Notes: generated from the letters alone by a model not told the origin. Numbered from the stretch's first letter, positions 9,002 through 19,209 are shown. The stretch: 64,000 nucleotides of DNA from Bradyrhizobium sp. CCBAU 51627 (GCF_028128765.1 NZ_LBJG01000017.1:1964-65963); one strand, 5' to 3'. Translations and numbers: made by a program.

Positions 9002-9617
9002 TGTTAGGACGGGACGCTGGCGTGGACTCGCACAATTTCGCTATATCCAATGCTGCCTCTCCGCCATCGGTACAGCAAGCCGTTCTAGACGATCAGCAAG
9101 CGAACCAGGCGGAAGAAGATGCCTTTGAGCAACAATTGGATCCAGCACGCGTGGCCGATCGAATCGGCCTTGCCCGGTGCCCCGGTCGCAAACCGCGGTT
9201 GAATGTCTCGCGCGAGGATCATGATTACATTCAGCTCGCTAACACGCTCTTGAAGCAGAACAAGCACGTAGGTATGGCCTTGCGGCCGCTTCAAGAACAG
9301 CGCGGGGGTTCAACAGCAGCAGTCAGGGGCAGGCGCTTGCGTGCTTCGGCTCCGGGCCGTACTGGGCGCGCGCCAGTTGCTCCAAGTGACGCGGATGCGC
9401 CGCTTAGCGAACTCCTCATCCAGCAGCCGGCAAAGCTTCTGCGGTGTCTAGTGCAGTGAGCACCCCTGTCGGTTCTTGTGGCCGGGTGTTTTCGGTCGAA
9501 TAAAGCGCAAAGGGTGCGCCTGCGCGGGCCAGTGACGCGCGCGGCGGCTCGATCGAGTTAGCGCTCCAGACCAGACAGGGACGGGGCGGGGATGCGTGAC
9601 AAAGTACGAGGAGGTCA
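9002..9617. other. Long leader region without a convincing gene
   Basis: An open plus frame (8887-9459) and an antisense frame (9085-9294) cover this stretch, but neither shows domain signatures or a credible ribosome site. It may be the 5' leader of the pectinase transcript or the relic of an effector gene once served by the tts box. Confidence 0.45.
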
Positions 9618-10916
9618 ATGACAAAGCGTTTTCGCAACTGGGCCCTACTGTCCACACTTATCTCCATGGTTGTCGTCCCCGCCGCGAAAGCGCAAGACCG
9701 CCGGATTATCACCGAACCTGTTGCACCTCATACGGTGTGCGACCGCCCCGTTCCGTCTGGCAAGGAAGATACGACCACGTTGCAAGATGCAATCGACCAA
9801 TGCCCCTCCGGGGCCGCTGTGTATTTAGGGCGTGGCGAGTTCCGGTCGGGCCCACTCGAGATGAAATCGGGCGTGACCTTATGGGTGGGGCGCGGTGCGA
9901 TGCTGATCGCCATCCCCGAACCTGCTGCTTACGATAGAGGCCTCGGACAATGTGGTCGCATTGCAGGCAAGGGCGACGGTTGCCGGCCGTTTATCAGCTT
10001 TTCCAAAACGCGTGGCGGCGGCATCTACGGGGAGGGCATCATCGATGGTCAGGGCGGCGCAACGATTGGCGGCGGAGCGGAAACCTGGTGGCAGCTGGCG
10101 CGCCGCGCCCAAGCGGAGGGCGGCAACCAGAACGCGCCGCGCTTGATCCAGATCGATCATGCGCAGGATATTACGCTGTCCGGTGTCACCTTGCGCAACT
10201 CTCCGAATTTTCATGTCGCGATGAACCGGGTCGAAGGCGCCACGTTTTGGGGCATCACGATCGATTCACCGGCGGATGCCCGCAATACGGATGGTATCGA
10301 CCCTGGCGCCAGTCAGGATGTAACCATCACCCATAGCTCGATCCGTACGGGTGACGACAACATCGCAATCAAGGCCGGCGACAATGGCTCGAGCAGCCAT
10401 ATCTCGATCATTGATAATTATTTCGGCTGGGGGCATGGCATGTCGATCGGCAGTGAGGTGAATTCCGGGGTCAGAGACATATTGGTGCGTAATCTGACGC
10501 TCGATGGTACGACGTCGGGCCTGCGCATCAAGAGCGATGTTAGCCGAGGCGGTCTCGTCGAGAGCGTGACTTATGAGTACGTGTGCCTGAGGGGCAACCG
10601 GTGGCCGCTAGCTTTCGATACAAAATATGATCCGCGCGCACAAGGCACGAGGGTTCCGGTCTATCGGCAAATTGTTCTCCGTCACGTGCATGGCGACACT
10701 GGTGTGTTGCTGATGCGCGGCTTAGACGAGGGGCATAAACTTGACGTGACACTCGAAGATGTCCGGTTTGCCAATTCCGCGACTTGGCAAGTTGAACATG
10801 TCAAGGCCACCGCAAATCACTCTGACGTATCGCCGCCGCTGCCCGGCCGAGCTACACAACCGCTGCAGCGCGGATCGGAGGTATGTTCCAGGGCATTCGG
10901 CGACGGCAATCGATAA
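9618..10916 (+). CDS. Exported polygalacturonase, glycoside hydrolase family 28
   Basis: Hydrolyses alpha-1,4 links in homogalacturonan. Residues 1-26 form a Sec signal peptide (basic MTKRFR, hydrophobic core, cleavage after AKA). The parallel beta-helix body carries the GH28 signatures: NTDGID at 223-228, GDDN at 245-248, GHG at 272-274 and RIK at 303-305, giving the catalytic residues Asp225, Asp246, Asp247, His273, Arg303 and Lys305, all present. A GGxxxxATG-type start is supported by GAGGAGG-like sequence just upstream. It is followed after 222 bases by the pectinesterase on the same strand, and a tts box lies upstream, so coexpression with the T3SS is possible. The C-terminal 30 residues look atypical for the family and may be altered by a late frameshift. 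A 3' fragment of a second copy lies at 43141. Confidence 0.93.
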   Translation: MTKRFRNWALLSTLISMVVVPAAKAQDRRIITEPVAPHTVCDRPVPSGKEDTTTLQDAIDQCPSGAAVYLGRGEFRSGPLEMKSGVTLWVGRGAMLIAIPEPAAYDRGLGQCGRIAGKGDGCRPFISFSKTRGGGIYGEGIIDGQGGATIGGGAETWWQLARRAQAEGGNQNAPRLIQIDHAQDITLSGVTLRNSPNFHVAMNRVEGATFWGITIDSPADARNTDGIDPGASQDVTITHSSIRTGDDNIAIKAGDNGSSSHISIIDNYFGWGHGMSIGSEVNSGVRDILVRNLTLDGTTSGLRIKSDVSRGGLVESVTYEYVCLRGNRWPLAFDTKYDPRAQGTRVPVYRQIVLRHVHGDTGVLLMRGLDEGHKLDVTLEDVRFANSATWQVEHVKATANHSDVSPPLPGRATQPLQRGSEVCSRAFGDGNR

Positions 10917-12865
10917 GCACTACCCCCGGCAAGCGAAACGCAGGCGGTGCATTCAGTATCCGGGCCGGGATTACTGGTGTTGACGAAGTTCGGCTTGCGC
11001 AGGTCGAAAAAAGTGAAGGTGACGTGCAGGTTCTGATTTGGCGCTGAAAATCTCTTGTCCAGCGTGACGGCTATCCAGCTGAGATACGCTCTACGACCGT
11101 GTTGAGCGTGCCGCTGGCTCAACGAAGTGTAGGATCACATGCGTATTTTCGTTTCCTCCGCTGTGCTTCTGGCGGGATGTTTCTGCATCCCCGCGGCGTG
11201 CGCTAAGCCACTGTTGGTGTCGCATGCCGGAAGTGCAGACTATCACTCCGTGCAGCAAGCCATCGACGCATTGCCGGCCGAAGGCGGAGATGTCCGGATC
11301 GCGCCAGGCATCTATCGCGAGAAGGTCAAAATTTCCAAATCCGGTGTTCATCTCTCAGGGACTGGTAGCAATCCAAAGGATACCGTCATTGTGTATGGTG
11401 ATAGCGCGATCAACGTAGGAGGAACCGCCCGCTCGGCTACGCTGGATGCCGCTGGCGATGACGTTCGGCTCGAGAACCTGACCATCCAGAACGACTATGC
11501 CCTCAATCCGGTCAATCCACCCTCGCAGGCCGTCGCGCTGTCCCTTACCGGAGACAGGGACGTCATTACGCGCGTCCGCCTGCTCGGCGCCCAGGACACG
11601 CTGTTTGCCGGCAAGGGACCAAACGGCAGAATGTCACGACAATACTTCTCGAACTGCTACATCGAAGGGCATGTCGATTTCATATTTGGCAACGCCAGGG
11701 CCTGGTTCCGGCAATGTGAGTTGCACGGCATCGCCAATCAAGCGGTCATCTATACCGCTCAGAGCAAGGCAACGCCGGATGAGGACAGTGGCTATGTTTT
11801 TGATCATTGCAGGCTAAGCGCCGACCCTGCTGCGCGCTATATCGCACTTGGCCGCCCCTGGCGCCCCTACGCCACCGTGGTCTTCTTGTCGACGAAGATA
11901 GATGCCCCCGTGATCGCTGAAGGGTGGCGCGAATGGACGCCCGGCAAGACCAATACGTTGGTGACAAGCTACTATGCTGAATACAGATCCTTCGGCGTCG
12001 GGGCCAACCCCTCAGGCCGCGAGCCTCACTCCCATCAACTGACAGACGGCGAAGCTGCGAGATGGTCGCTGAGCGTGTTCTTCGCGGGCGCCACAGATTG
12101 GCTGCCAACCAACCATCAGGATGGAACACAGAGCGACGTCTATGGTGTAGGGCTTCGACGGCGATCCTCGGAGAAATGAGGGGAGGAGAGGGCGTGATTG
12201 TGATGGAGAGTCTTGTGCTGCAACCCAACTGCCGTGGGTGCGACGTGGCAGCGCGCCGGCTTTTGCTGAGTGCTCAGAAAAGTTCGTTACGGTCTCCATT
12301 GCTCGCTGCGAATTCCTGCAGTCCGTCAGCTTTCTAAACTGACAGCCACGGGCCGTCCGGCTCGACGATCTCATCGGTAGGCGGTCCGCCCACATGCGCG
12401 CGCTCCAGCTCGCAGATCAGCTTGTCCCTCTTGACGGATCAGGTCGGCAGACTCTACGGACCGTCACGTCAGGACGTCGTCATCGCTTGGGAACGGCTGA
12501 TTTGCTTGTTCAGCGCGTTGCGCAGATCTCTGGAGAACGAAGTGCGCTGATGCTTCAGGGCTATCGTTGTCCGGCCGGCGATGGTCAGCTCGGCAGCCAT
12601 CTCCTCGATTAGCCGGTACGCGCTTGCAAGTGCGGTGGGGTCTGACGTTCTTCCATGCCAGCTCCAGGAGCCGTACAAACGCATGTATCGGCTCTTCCGA
12701 CAAGTCGGCCCTATCCATCCGACCCTCGATAGCAGCCGACGAGAATCCCCATCATCGTCAGATCGGCCATCGTCGCTTAGGGACACCCTCTGGAATGAGT
12801 CGAGCAACGCCGGTCTCTAGATCAGCGCTCCGCTGCACTCGCTGCGTATCACGCGAAGGCTCACG
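10620..12865 (+). repeat. Segmental duplication, intact copy (pairs with 43141-44590)
   Basis: From the last quarter of the polygalacturonase through the pectinesterase and about 690 bases beyond, this segment is repeated in the same orientation 32.5 kb away. The other copy has lost about 410 bases (10757-11165), 160 bases (11668-11828) and 270 bases (12240-12510). Confidence 0.85.
11139..12179 (+). CDS. Pectinesterase, carbohydrate esterase family 8
   Basis: Removes methyl esters from pectin, making it a substrate for the neighbouring polygalacturonase. 346 residues. The N-terminus has a short hydrophobic leader with LLAGC, which could be a lipobox (Cys 14) or part of a Sec signal cut after ACA. 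Family signatures are present: SQAVAL, GAQDTLF with Asp153, VDFIFGNA with Asp180, and LGRPW with Arg239. The two aspartates are acid/base and nucleophile in the family, so the enzyme should be active. The product is surface-exposed or secreted. It sits 222 bases after the polygalacturonase and probably shares its transcript. A decayed near-copy is at 43263-44113. Confidence 0.93.
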   Translation: MRIFVSSAVLLAGCFCIPAACAKPLLVSHAGSADYHSVQQAIDALPAEGGDVRIAPGIYREKVKISKSGVHLSGTGSNPKDTVIVYGDSAINVGGTARSATLDAAGDDVRLENLTIQNDYALNPVNPPSQAVALSLTGDRDVITRVRLLGAQDTLFAGKGPNGRMSRQYFSNCYIEGHVDFIFGNARAWFRQCELHGIANQAVIYTAQSKATPDEDSGYVFDHCRLSADPAARYIALGRPWRPYATVVFLSTKIDAPVIAEGWREWTPGKTNTLVTSYYAEYRSFGVGANPSGREPHSHQLTDGEAARWSLSVFFAGATDWLPTNHQDGTQSDVYGVGLRRRSSEK

Positions 12866-13035
12866 ACCGCCAACCGGTGCTGGGCGGACACCTCAGTGAG
12901 TGTCCAGCCGATGAAGGCAGGCCCATGACCCATGCCGCGGCACATCAGGAGCAAACACCAAGATCCGCAACTGGCGATTTGGCCCGCCGAGCCCCAGTAC
13001 ATAAGTGCGCGACGCCGCAGAGGACGTCCCCCGTT
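12180..13035. other. Gap; conserved-in-both-copies remnant on minus strand
   Basis: No intact gene. The minus strand at 12469-12807 has a frame ending with ALKHQRTSFSRDLRNALNKQ, and a related, further decayed version exists near 44160-44500, so an old gene of unknown function was duplicated together with the pectinase genes and then broke. Confidence 0.45.
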
Positions 13036-13495
13036 CTAGCCGCCGGCCTCATTGATGGCGTCCCCGTCGCCCCGCGCTTCCAGCACATACTTACGTACAA
13101 TGTCGCACAGCGCATCGGCGTGCCACTGGCACTTGCCGAAGTGCCGCTCGGCAATCAGGGTGACAGTGGGTCCCGCCCCAGATTGTCGCGCTATACCCAG
13201 ATCGCTCGCTGGCGAAGGGCCTTGGACCGCCGGCCGCCTGCGCCCGCGCGCAACCTGTCTCGCGTTGCTCGTTACGGATCCGTCCGTCGAGAAACCGCTC
13301 CGCCGACGCCGCGACCTGCTCCTGCGTAAACGGCGGACGGATGCGTTGCTTGGCCTCTGGCAGAATGTCACGCGTCATTGTCGGGCGAGCAGAGTGGATT
13401 GGAAGTTCATGCCCGAGGCAGTGTCGCGCGTACCCTATAGCTCCAGAAGTGATATGCCGCTTTAGGAGACCAAGTTGGCGCAGGCACGCCTTCAC
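13036..13495 (-). pseudogene. Decayed unidentified gene
   Basis: Two overlapping minus frames look like parts of one protein: MTRDILPEAKQRIRPPFTQE onwards in one frame (to about residue 60), then AERHFGKCQWHADALCDIVR and the segment after it in the other, ending about 13036. A frameshift near 13190 would join them. I do not recognise the family. Confidence 0.35.
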
Positions 13496-13543
13496 TGATT
13501 CTGTGTCCGGTTTAGGCAGTCGTGCCGGGCGTCATTTCGATCA

Positions 13544-14449
13544 TCATGCTTGGAATATCTTCAACGGTCGTCCTACGGTCCTATGCGCTGCGATCACTGT
13601 GTTAGCCATTAGCATGGCAATCGTCATTGGACCGACACCTCCGGGAACCGGCGTGATACTTTCGGAGACTTCGGACACCTCCGCGAAGGCAACATCTCCT
13701 ACCAGGCGGGTCTTGCCTTCGCCTCGTTCAGGCGCGTCGATCCGAGTGATACCAACATCGATGACGGTCGCGCCTCGCTTCACCCAGTAGGCTCTGACCA
13801 TTTCCGGACGGCCGACAGCGGCGACAAGGATGTCGGCGCCGCGGCATACCTCCGGTAAGTTTTTTGTCCGCGAATGGGCCACAGTAACCGTAGCGTTGGC
13901 GTTGAGCAGCAACTGAGCCATCGGTCTGCCGAAGAGATTCGACCGCCCAATGACCACTGCGTTAAGGCCGGAAAGGTCCTCGCCATGTGTGAGGCGAATA
14001 AGAAGCATTGCACCGGCTGGTGTGCAGGACACGAGGCCCGTTTCGAGATCCCCCGTCGCAAGCTTGCCGGCATTGACCACGTTAAGCCCGTCGACGTCCT
14101 TTTCCGGAAGGATGGACTGGATGATCGGTCCGCTGTTAAGATGTTTCGGAAGCGGCAGCTGCACGAGAATGCCGTGAATCTTCTCATCGGCGTTCAGCAT
14201 CTTCACGAGGGTTGCAAGGTCGTGTTGGCTAGTCTCGGTCGGCAAAGTGTGTTGGACCGAATTGAAGCCGCACTCCTTGGCCATGCGGCTTTTCGCGCTG
14301 ACATAGGTATGACTTGCAGGATCATCGCCAACGACAATCACGGCGAGGCCGGTCCTGACCCCATTCTGCGCTTGAAGCTCTGCGGAGGCCGTCTTCACTT
14401 TATTGATCAACGACGCAGCGATCCGTTTGCCGTCGATTACTTGTACCAT
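13544..14449 (-). CDS. folD: Bifunctional methylenetetrahydrofolate dehydrogenase/cyclohydrolase
   Basis: Converts 5,10-methylene-THF to 10-formyl-THF via methenyl-THF using NADP. 301 residues, normal length. The catalytic region [14 protein letters not shown] includes Tyr49 and Lys53; the family signatures GILVQLPLP, the Rossmann segment [14 protein letters not shown] and the C-terminal VPGGVGPMT are all intact. It is the last gene of the soxBDAG-purU-folD operon, starting 3 bases after the purU stop. In this setting it handles the methylene-THF made when sarcosine oxidase passes the methyl carbon to THF. Probably a second, pathway-dedicated copy beside a housekeeping folD elsewhere. Confidence 0.96.
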   Translation of the reverse strand: MVQVIDGKRIAASLINKVKTASAELQAQNGVRTGLAVIVVGDDPASHTYVSAKSRMAKECGFNSVQHTLPTETSQHDLATLVKMLNADEKIHGILVQLPLPKHLNSGPIIQSILPEKDVDGLNVVNAGKLATGDLETGLVSCTPAGAMLLIRLTHGEDLSGLNAVVIGRSNLFGRPMAQLLLNANATVTVAHSRTKNLPEVCRGADILVAAVGRPEMVRAYWVKRGATVIDVGITRIDAPERGEGKTRLVGDVAFAEVSEVSESITPVPGGVGPMTIAMLMANTVIAAHRTVGRPLKIFQA

Positions 14450-14452
14450 CGC

Positions 14453-15340
14453 TCAACCCATTCTTTCGGATGCGTAGCTGCCGGGGCTCGCCGGGAAGAC
14501 AATGGTTCGGTTACCGTTAATGAACGTGCGGTGGTCAATATGTGCGTGGATGGCGCGGGCCAGAACCTGGCTTTCCACGTCGCGGCCGATCGAAACGTAG
14601 TCCTCAGCCGACTGGGCATGAGTGATGCGCGCGATATCCTGCTCGATGATCGGACCTTCGTCGAGATCGGCGGTGACGTAATGGGCCGTCGCGCCGATCA
14701 GCTTAACGCCTCGCTCATGAGCCTGTTTGTACGGGTTTGCCCCCTTGAAGCTCGGTAGGAAGGAGTGGTGGATGTTGATGATCTTGCCTGACATTTTCGA
14801 ACACAGTCCGTCGGACAGGATTTGCATGTAGCGAGCCAGCACGACGAGTTCGGTCGCTGTCGCTTCGACGATTTCTGCCAATTGCGCTTCCGCTTGAGGC
14901 TTATTCTCCGTCGTCACCTTGATGTGGTGGAAAGGGATGTCGTTGTTGACAACGAGCTTCTGATAATCGAAGTGGTTCGAGACGACGCCGACGATGTCAA
15001 TTGGTAGTGCACCGATCTTCCAGCGGTAAAGCAGGTCGTTGAGGCAGTGCCCAAAGCGAGAGACCATCAATAGCACTTTCATGCGCTTCGACGTGTCGAA
15101 GATCTCCCAATCCATACCGAATTTTCCGGCAACAGGCTTGAAGCCTTCCATAAGAGCCGCATGCTTCACGCCTTCTTCGGAAATGAAGCTGATCCGCATA
15201 AAAAATGTATCGGTGTCGCAATCATCGAACTGCGAACTGGCAACAATGTTGCAGCCGTTTTCTGCCAGGTACGTCGAAATCGCGGCTACAATTCCCCGCG
15301 CCGACTTGCACTTAACAGTCAGGACAAGGTTGCTCGTCAT
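14453..15340 (-). CDS. purU: Formyltetrahydrofolate deformylase
   Basis: Hydrolyses 10-formyl-THF to formate and THF, regenerating THF for sarcosine oxidation. 295 residues: an N-terminal ACT domain (about 1-85) and a formyltransferase-fold hydrolase domain containing INIHHSFLPSF and GATAHYVTADLDEGPII with the catalytic Asn/His/Asp set. I chose the ATG at 15340 because AGGAG sits five bases in front of it; an in-frame ATG five codons upstream lies before that site. It follows soxG after 68 bases and precedes folD by 3. Together FolD and PurU would drain the one-carbon unit to formate. Confidence 0.95.
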   Translation of the reverse strand: MTSNLVLTVKCKSARGIVAAISTYLAENGCNIVASSQFDDCDTDTFFMRISFISEEGVKHAALMEGFKPVAGKFGMDWEIFDTSKRMKVLLMVSRFGHCLNDLLYRWKIGALPIDIVGVVSNHFDYQKLVVNNDIPFHHIKVTTENKPQAEAQLAEIVEATATELVVLARYMQILSDGLCSKMSGKIINIHHSFLPSFKGANPYKQAHERGVKLIGATAHYVTADLDEGPIIEQDIARITHAQSAEDYVSIGRDVESQVLARAIHAHIDHRTFINGNRTIVFPASPGSYASERMG

Positions 15341-15408
15341 ATCTACTCCTGTCAAACTACAGCAAACCGGCCACGAAGGCGGCGCAGCGCTCGTCCGTCA
15401 ATTTGGGA

Positions 15409-15942
15409 TCAGCGAAATTCCACGCTCAGTTCGGCGAGCTCTTCCCACAAGCTTTCCGCAAATCCTCGCAACACCATCAGCTCAAATCCGTCTTCCGAGA
15501 CGCGGGTGATGTGGGTGGCGATGTGGCCGATTAGCGTCGTCGTCGCATGGCCGACCGGGAAGACGTTCAAGGCGAGATCCGCGGCGGTACCCTTGGCCAA
15601 CACCGATGTCGCTTTTGCGCCGGCGATGGCTATGCGAACCCGGCCGTGGCTCTGGTCCACGACCTCGGCATGCGGCTTTACCTTTTTCACGATGTCGGCA
15701 AGAGCGGCCGCCGACAGCGGCTCGTCGCCGACGACGAACCACTGGCCGGGTGACACGCTCCTTTTGGTAAGCGCATCGCATCCGAGCACGGCGGAGATGG
15801 TGGCCGAAACATCGCTATCTGCGCTCGCGGACAGCAGATGCAGCACATGGCCTTCGGGAAGCGTGCGGAGGGTCACGCCGGTCGAGATCAGGGGGGCCTT
15901 GCCGCCGAGCGCCGCGCGGTGTTCGATCGCAGATACGGACAT
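15409..15942 (-). CDS. soxG: Sarcosine oxidase gamma subunit
   Basis: Small structural subunit of the heterotetrameric sarcosine oxidase. 177 residues, close to the usual length. It shows the family features GVTLRTLPEGHVLHLL near the N-terminus and PGQWFVVGDEPL in the middle. It starts 4 bases after the soxA stop, consistent with coupled translation. Identification rests strongly on its position directly behind soxA. Confidence 0.93.
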   Translation of the reverse strand: MSVSAIEHRAALGGKAPLISTGVTLRTLPEGHVLHLLSASADSDVSATISAVLGCDALTKRSVSPGQWFVVGDEPLSAAALADIVKKVKPHAEVVDQSHGRVRIAIAGAKATSVLAKGTAADLALNVFPVGHATTTLIGHIATHITRVSEDGFELMVLRGFAESLWEELAELSVEFR

Positions 15943-15946
15943 CGGG

Positions 15947-18916
15947 TCAGCCTTTCAGCTTTTCGTTGGCGGGATCGACGAAGATCGGATGGCAGAGGCG
16001 TGCGGCAGTGAATTCGTTCAGAAGGCCATTCCAGACCTGAACTTCCTCGCCATGCCGTGAGGAGCCGCGCTTGACGAGCGCCAAGCCAATGGTTGACCCG
16101 ACATGCGGTGAGTAGCAGCTGGAACTTATATAACCCTGGTCGTTCTCGAGCGTTGCCTCCGCCCCCTTTTCGAGGACGTGGGCACCGCTGCGGAAGGACG
16201 TACCGGAATCGAGCGGCACGACGCCCACGAGTTGGAGCCGGTTCGGATCGTTGAGACCCTCGCGCTCGAGCAACCGTTTGCCGATGAAGTCCACCTTCGT
16301 GGCCGAAACCATCTTGCCGAAGCCCAGATCGGTCGGCACGACCGTACCGTTGATCTCGTTATGTGTGACGTGACCCTTCTCGATCCGCAGCACCGAGAGC
16401 GCCTCGACCCCGTAGGCGCAAATTCCGTGCTCGTTGCCCGCTTCCATCAACGCGTCGGCCGCAGCCTCGCCGTAGCCGGCGGGAACGGCCAGCTCGTAGG
16501 CAAGCTCGCCGGAGAAGGATATGCGAAAAAGCCGGCCAGAAAGCTTGCCGCCGAACAGCGAGACGTCCTTGGCGCCGAGAAAGGGGAACGCTTCGTTTGA
16601 AATATCCTGGTCAACGATCCGCTGCAGGATGAGGCGCGATTTCGGTCCTGCGATTGCCATCTGCGCCCACTGGTCAGTCACCGAGGCAAGCCGCACGTCG
16701 AGTTCCGGCCACAGCGCTTGTGCGCAGAACTCCAGGTGGTTCATCACGCCCGCCGCATAGGCGGTCGTGGTCGTCATGAAGAAACGCTCGTCTTCGAGGC
16801 GACTGGTGGTCCCGTCGTCGAAGATGAAGCCGTCCTCGCGCAGCATCAGGCCGTAACGTGCCTTGCCGACAGGTAATTTCCTGAAGGCGTTGCAGTAGAC
16901 GCGATCGAGGAATTCCGCAGCATCCTTGCCCGTGATCTCGATCTTGCCGAGCATCGAGACGTCGCAAAGGCCGGCATTGCGGCGCACATTCTTCGCTTCC
17001 CGGTCGACGCTTTCGCGCCAGGTCTTTTCCCCGGCAAGCGGGAACCAGGCGGAACGGTACCACAGACCCGTCTCCACGAAAGTCGCCCCGTTCTTGACCG
17101 CCCAATCGTGCAGCGGGGACTTGCGCACCGGCTGGAAATGCTTGCCGTGCGAGGTGCCGGCGAGCGCCCCGAAGGAAACCGGGGTATAGAACGGGCGGAA
17201 GGTCGTGGTGCCGACGTCGGCGGGAGATACGCCGCGCGCCTCGGCGAGAAGGCCAATGGCATTGACGTTGGAGAGCTTGCCCTGGTCCGTCGCCATCCCG
17301 TTGGTGGTGTAGCGCTTAGCAAGCTCCACGTGACCATAGCCTTCGCGAACCGCAAGGCCGATATCCCTGTGATGGACGTCGTTCTGGAAATCAACGAAGG
17401 CCTTGCCCTTTATACCGGGAATGATCCAGACCGGCTTTGTAGGCGCTGCGACAATGTCGCCTTCAACCGCGCCGAACGCCGCGGGATCCGCCTTGATCTC
17501 CAGCTTGCCAAGTAGCGCCTCGGCCTTCCTGGCTCCGGCCTCCAGGCAGCCGGCGAGACCGCTTGCCTTGGCGGCGGCACCCGCAAGCGAAAGTCCCTTG
17601 TGATCCTCCGGCGCTACGAAAGTGGCTTCGGCATCCGACCATTCCGGCCTGCCACCACGGTGGTAAGCGAGATGAACGACCGGGCTAAAGCCGCCGGACA
17701 TGGCGAGCGAGTCGACGGCGAGCTTCTCCTTCCTGCCGTCCTGGAGGATTGTGATGGAGGAGAGGGCCTTGCCGCCTTCCGCGTCGGGCACGAAGCCGCC
17801 ATTTATGATACGGGCCGAACCCTCATAGACCCCCGCTGTCGCGCCGGAACGGCGGCTATCAACGATGGCCACGAGCCGCAGACCAGCTTTTTCGAGATCG
17901 CGGGCCAGTGTGTAGCCGCTGTCGTTTGTGGTGAAGACCGCCACCGACTTGCCCGGCGCAACCCCGTAGCGGTTGAGATAGGCTCGCATAGCGCTCGCCA
18001 TCATCACCCCGGGAATGTCGTTCCCGCCGAAGATCAATGGACGTTCCTCAGCGCCGGCGGCGAGAATGGCCTGCTTTGCCACGATGCGCCACAGCCGCTC
18101 GACTGGTACCTCGGGGCGCGGCTCAGAAGCGTGCTTCTGGACTCGCTCGACGGCGCCGAAGACGTTGCCGTCATACCAGCCGAAGGCTGTGGTGCGCGAA
18201 AGAACCTGCACATTGGGCAGGCTTTCGAGCTCCGCGACCGTTCGGCCGGCGAATTCGACTGCGGACACGCCGCCAATCGTCGCGGTTTCCGAGAGAAGCC
18301 CGCCGCCGATCATCGCATTCTCATCGACGAGAATGACGCGAGCGCCGGCGCGACCGGCAGTCAGCGCTGCGGCAAGGCCGGTGGCGCCGCCGCCGACGAT
18401 CAGCAGATCGCAATGGGCCCAGCACTTTTCGTAGCGGTCAGGATCGGCCTCGTAGGTCGCCTTGCCGAGGCCGGCGGCCCGGCGGATGAGGGGCTCGTAG
18501 AGCCTCTCCCAAAGACCTGCCGGCCACATAAAAGTCTTGTAGTAGAAGCCGGCGGAAAGGAAGGGCGACAGCAGACTATTTAGCGAACTGATGTCAATGT
18601 TAAGCGAGGGCCAGCGGTTCTGACTCTGCGCGACAAGGCCCTCATAAAGTTCCTGCATAGTGGCGCGGGTATTAGGCTCTGTACGGCCGCCCTGGGCAAC
18701 GGTCATCAGCGCATTGGGTTCGGATGCACCGGCCGAAATCACGCCGCGCGGCCGGTGATACTTAAAGGAACGGCCCAGAAGCATCTGACCGTTGGCCAGC
18801 AGGGCCGAGGCAAGGCTGTCGCCTTCGACTCCGATCATGCCCTTGCCGTCGAAAGTGAAAGACAGCGGCTTCGACCGGTCGATTAGACCGCCCTTGTCGA
18901 GACGATAGGACGTCAT
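15947..18916 (-). CDS. soxA: Sarcosine oxidase alpha subunit
   Basis: Large subunit (989 residues) of heterotetrameric sarcosine oxidase, which oxidises N-methylglycine to glycine and H2O2 and transfers the methyl carbon to THF. The N-terminal 2Fe-2S-like domain is followed by an NAD-binding Rossmann domain (LLIVGGGATGLAAALTAGRA near residue 170), a FAD/NAD oxidoreductase core, and a C-terminal aminomethyltransferase (GcvT)-like folate-binding domain from about residue 600 (CDVSMLGKIEITGKDAAEFL; ending in CHPIFVDP). Its ATG overlaps the soxD stop by four bases. Cytoplasmic, part of the soxBDAG complex. Confidence 0.97.
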   Translation of the reverse strand: MTSYRLDKGGLIDRSKPLSFTFDGKGMIGVEGDSLASALLANGQMLLGRSFKYHRPRGVISAGASEPNALMTVAQGGRTEPNTRATMQELYEGLVAQSQNRWPSLNIDISSLNSLLSPFLSAGFYYKTFMWPAGLWERLYEPLIRRAAGLGKATYEADPDRYEKCWAHCDLLIVGGGATGLAAALTAGRAGARVILVDENAMIGGGLLSETATIGGVSAVEFAGRTVAELESLPNVQVLSRTTAFGWYDGNVFGAVERVQKHASEPRPEVPVERLWRIVAKQAILAAGAEERPLIFGGNDIPGVMMASAMRAYLNRYGVAPGKSVAVFTTNDSGYTLARDLEKAGLRLVAIVDSRRSGATAGVYEGSARIINGGFVPDAEGGKALSSITILQDGRKEKLAVDSLAMSGGFSPVVHLAYHRGGRPEWSDAEATFVAPEDHKGLSLAGAAAKASGLAGCLEAGARKAEALLGKLEIKADPAAFGAVEGDIVAAPTKPVWIIPGIKGKAFVDFQNDVHHRDIGLAVREGYGHVELAKRYTTNGMATDQGKLSNVNAIGLLAEARGVSPADVGTTTFRPFYTPVSFGALAGTSHGKHFQPVRKSPLHDWAVKNGATFVETGLWYRSAWFPLAGEKTWRESVDREAKNVRRNAGLCDVSMLGKIEITGKDAAEFLDRVYCNAFRKLPVGKARYGLMLREDGFIFDDGTTSRLEDERFFMTTTTAYAAGVMNHLEFCAQALWPELDVRLASVTDQWAQMAIAGPKSRLILQRIVDQDISNEAFPFLGAKDVSLFGGKLSGRLFRISFSGELAYELAVPAGYGEAAADALMEAGNEHGICAYGVEALSVLRIEKGHVTHNEINGTVVPTDLGFGKMVSATKVDFIGKRLLEREGLNDPNRLQLVGVVPLDSGTSFRSGAHVLEKGAEATLENDQGYISSSCYSPHVGSTIGLALVKRGSSRHGEEVQVWNGLLNEFTAARLCHPIFVDPANEKLKG

Positions 18917-19185
18917 TCCACCGTCTCCGTGCGAGCGGCGGTGTCACGCGCGCCTTCAATTTCATGGGTTGCGGTGTCGCGCGTCACCACCAGCCAGCGG
19001 CGGCAGCCTGAGGTATGGTGCCAATGTTCGTCGTAGCGGCCTCGCGGATTGTCACGCAGATAGACGTAGTCCAACCACGCATTGCGACCGGCATCCGCAG
19101 CGGGACGGACGAGTGCCGCGCCCTTCACAGTAAATTCTTCCCTGGGCCTTTGCCCGCAATGGGGACAGGGGATGAGGCTCGCCAT
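18913..19185 (-). CDS. soxD: Sarcosine oxidase delta subunit
   Basis: A 90-residue zinc-binding subunit. The N-terminal CPHCG and the later HTSGCRRW provide the Cys/Cys/His/Cys ligands known in this family, and RNPRGRYDEHWHH is a typical SoxD block. It lies 24 bases after soxB and overlaps soxA by four bases. Normal length. Confidence 0.96.
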   Translation of the reverse strand: MASLIPCPHCGQRPREEFTVKGAALVRPAADAGRNAWLDYVYLRDNPRGRYDEHWHHTSGCRRWLVVTRDTATHEIEGARDTAARTETVE

Positions 19186-19209
19186 TTCGGTGTCCTTGCT
19201 TTCCCGAAA

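Noticed and set aside
8887..9459. 190-codon plus frame after the tts box as an effector gene
   Set aside because: Start lies upstream of the tts box, composition is shadow-like, and no ribosome site fits the internal ATG at 9001.
12316..12336. tts-box-like GTCAGTTTAGAAAGCTGAC on the minus strand
   Set aside because: Two bases shorter than the conserved core, mainly a simple palindrome, and no gene follows it in that direction.
13120..13140. TGGCACTTGCC as a sigma-54 promoter (also at 60188)
   Set aside because: GG and GC are far closer than the required 10-base gap.
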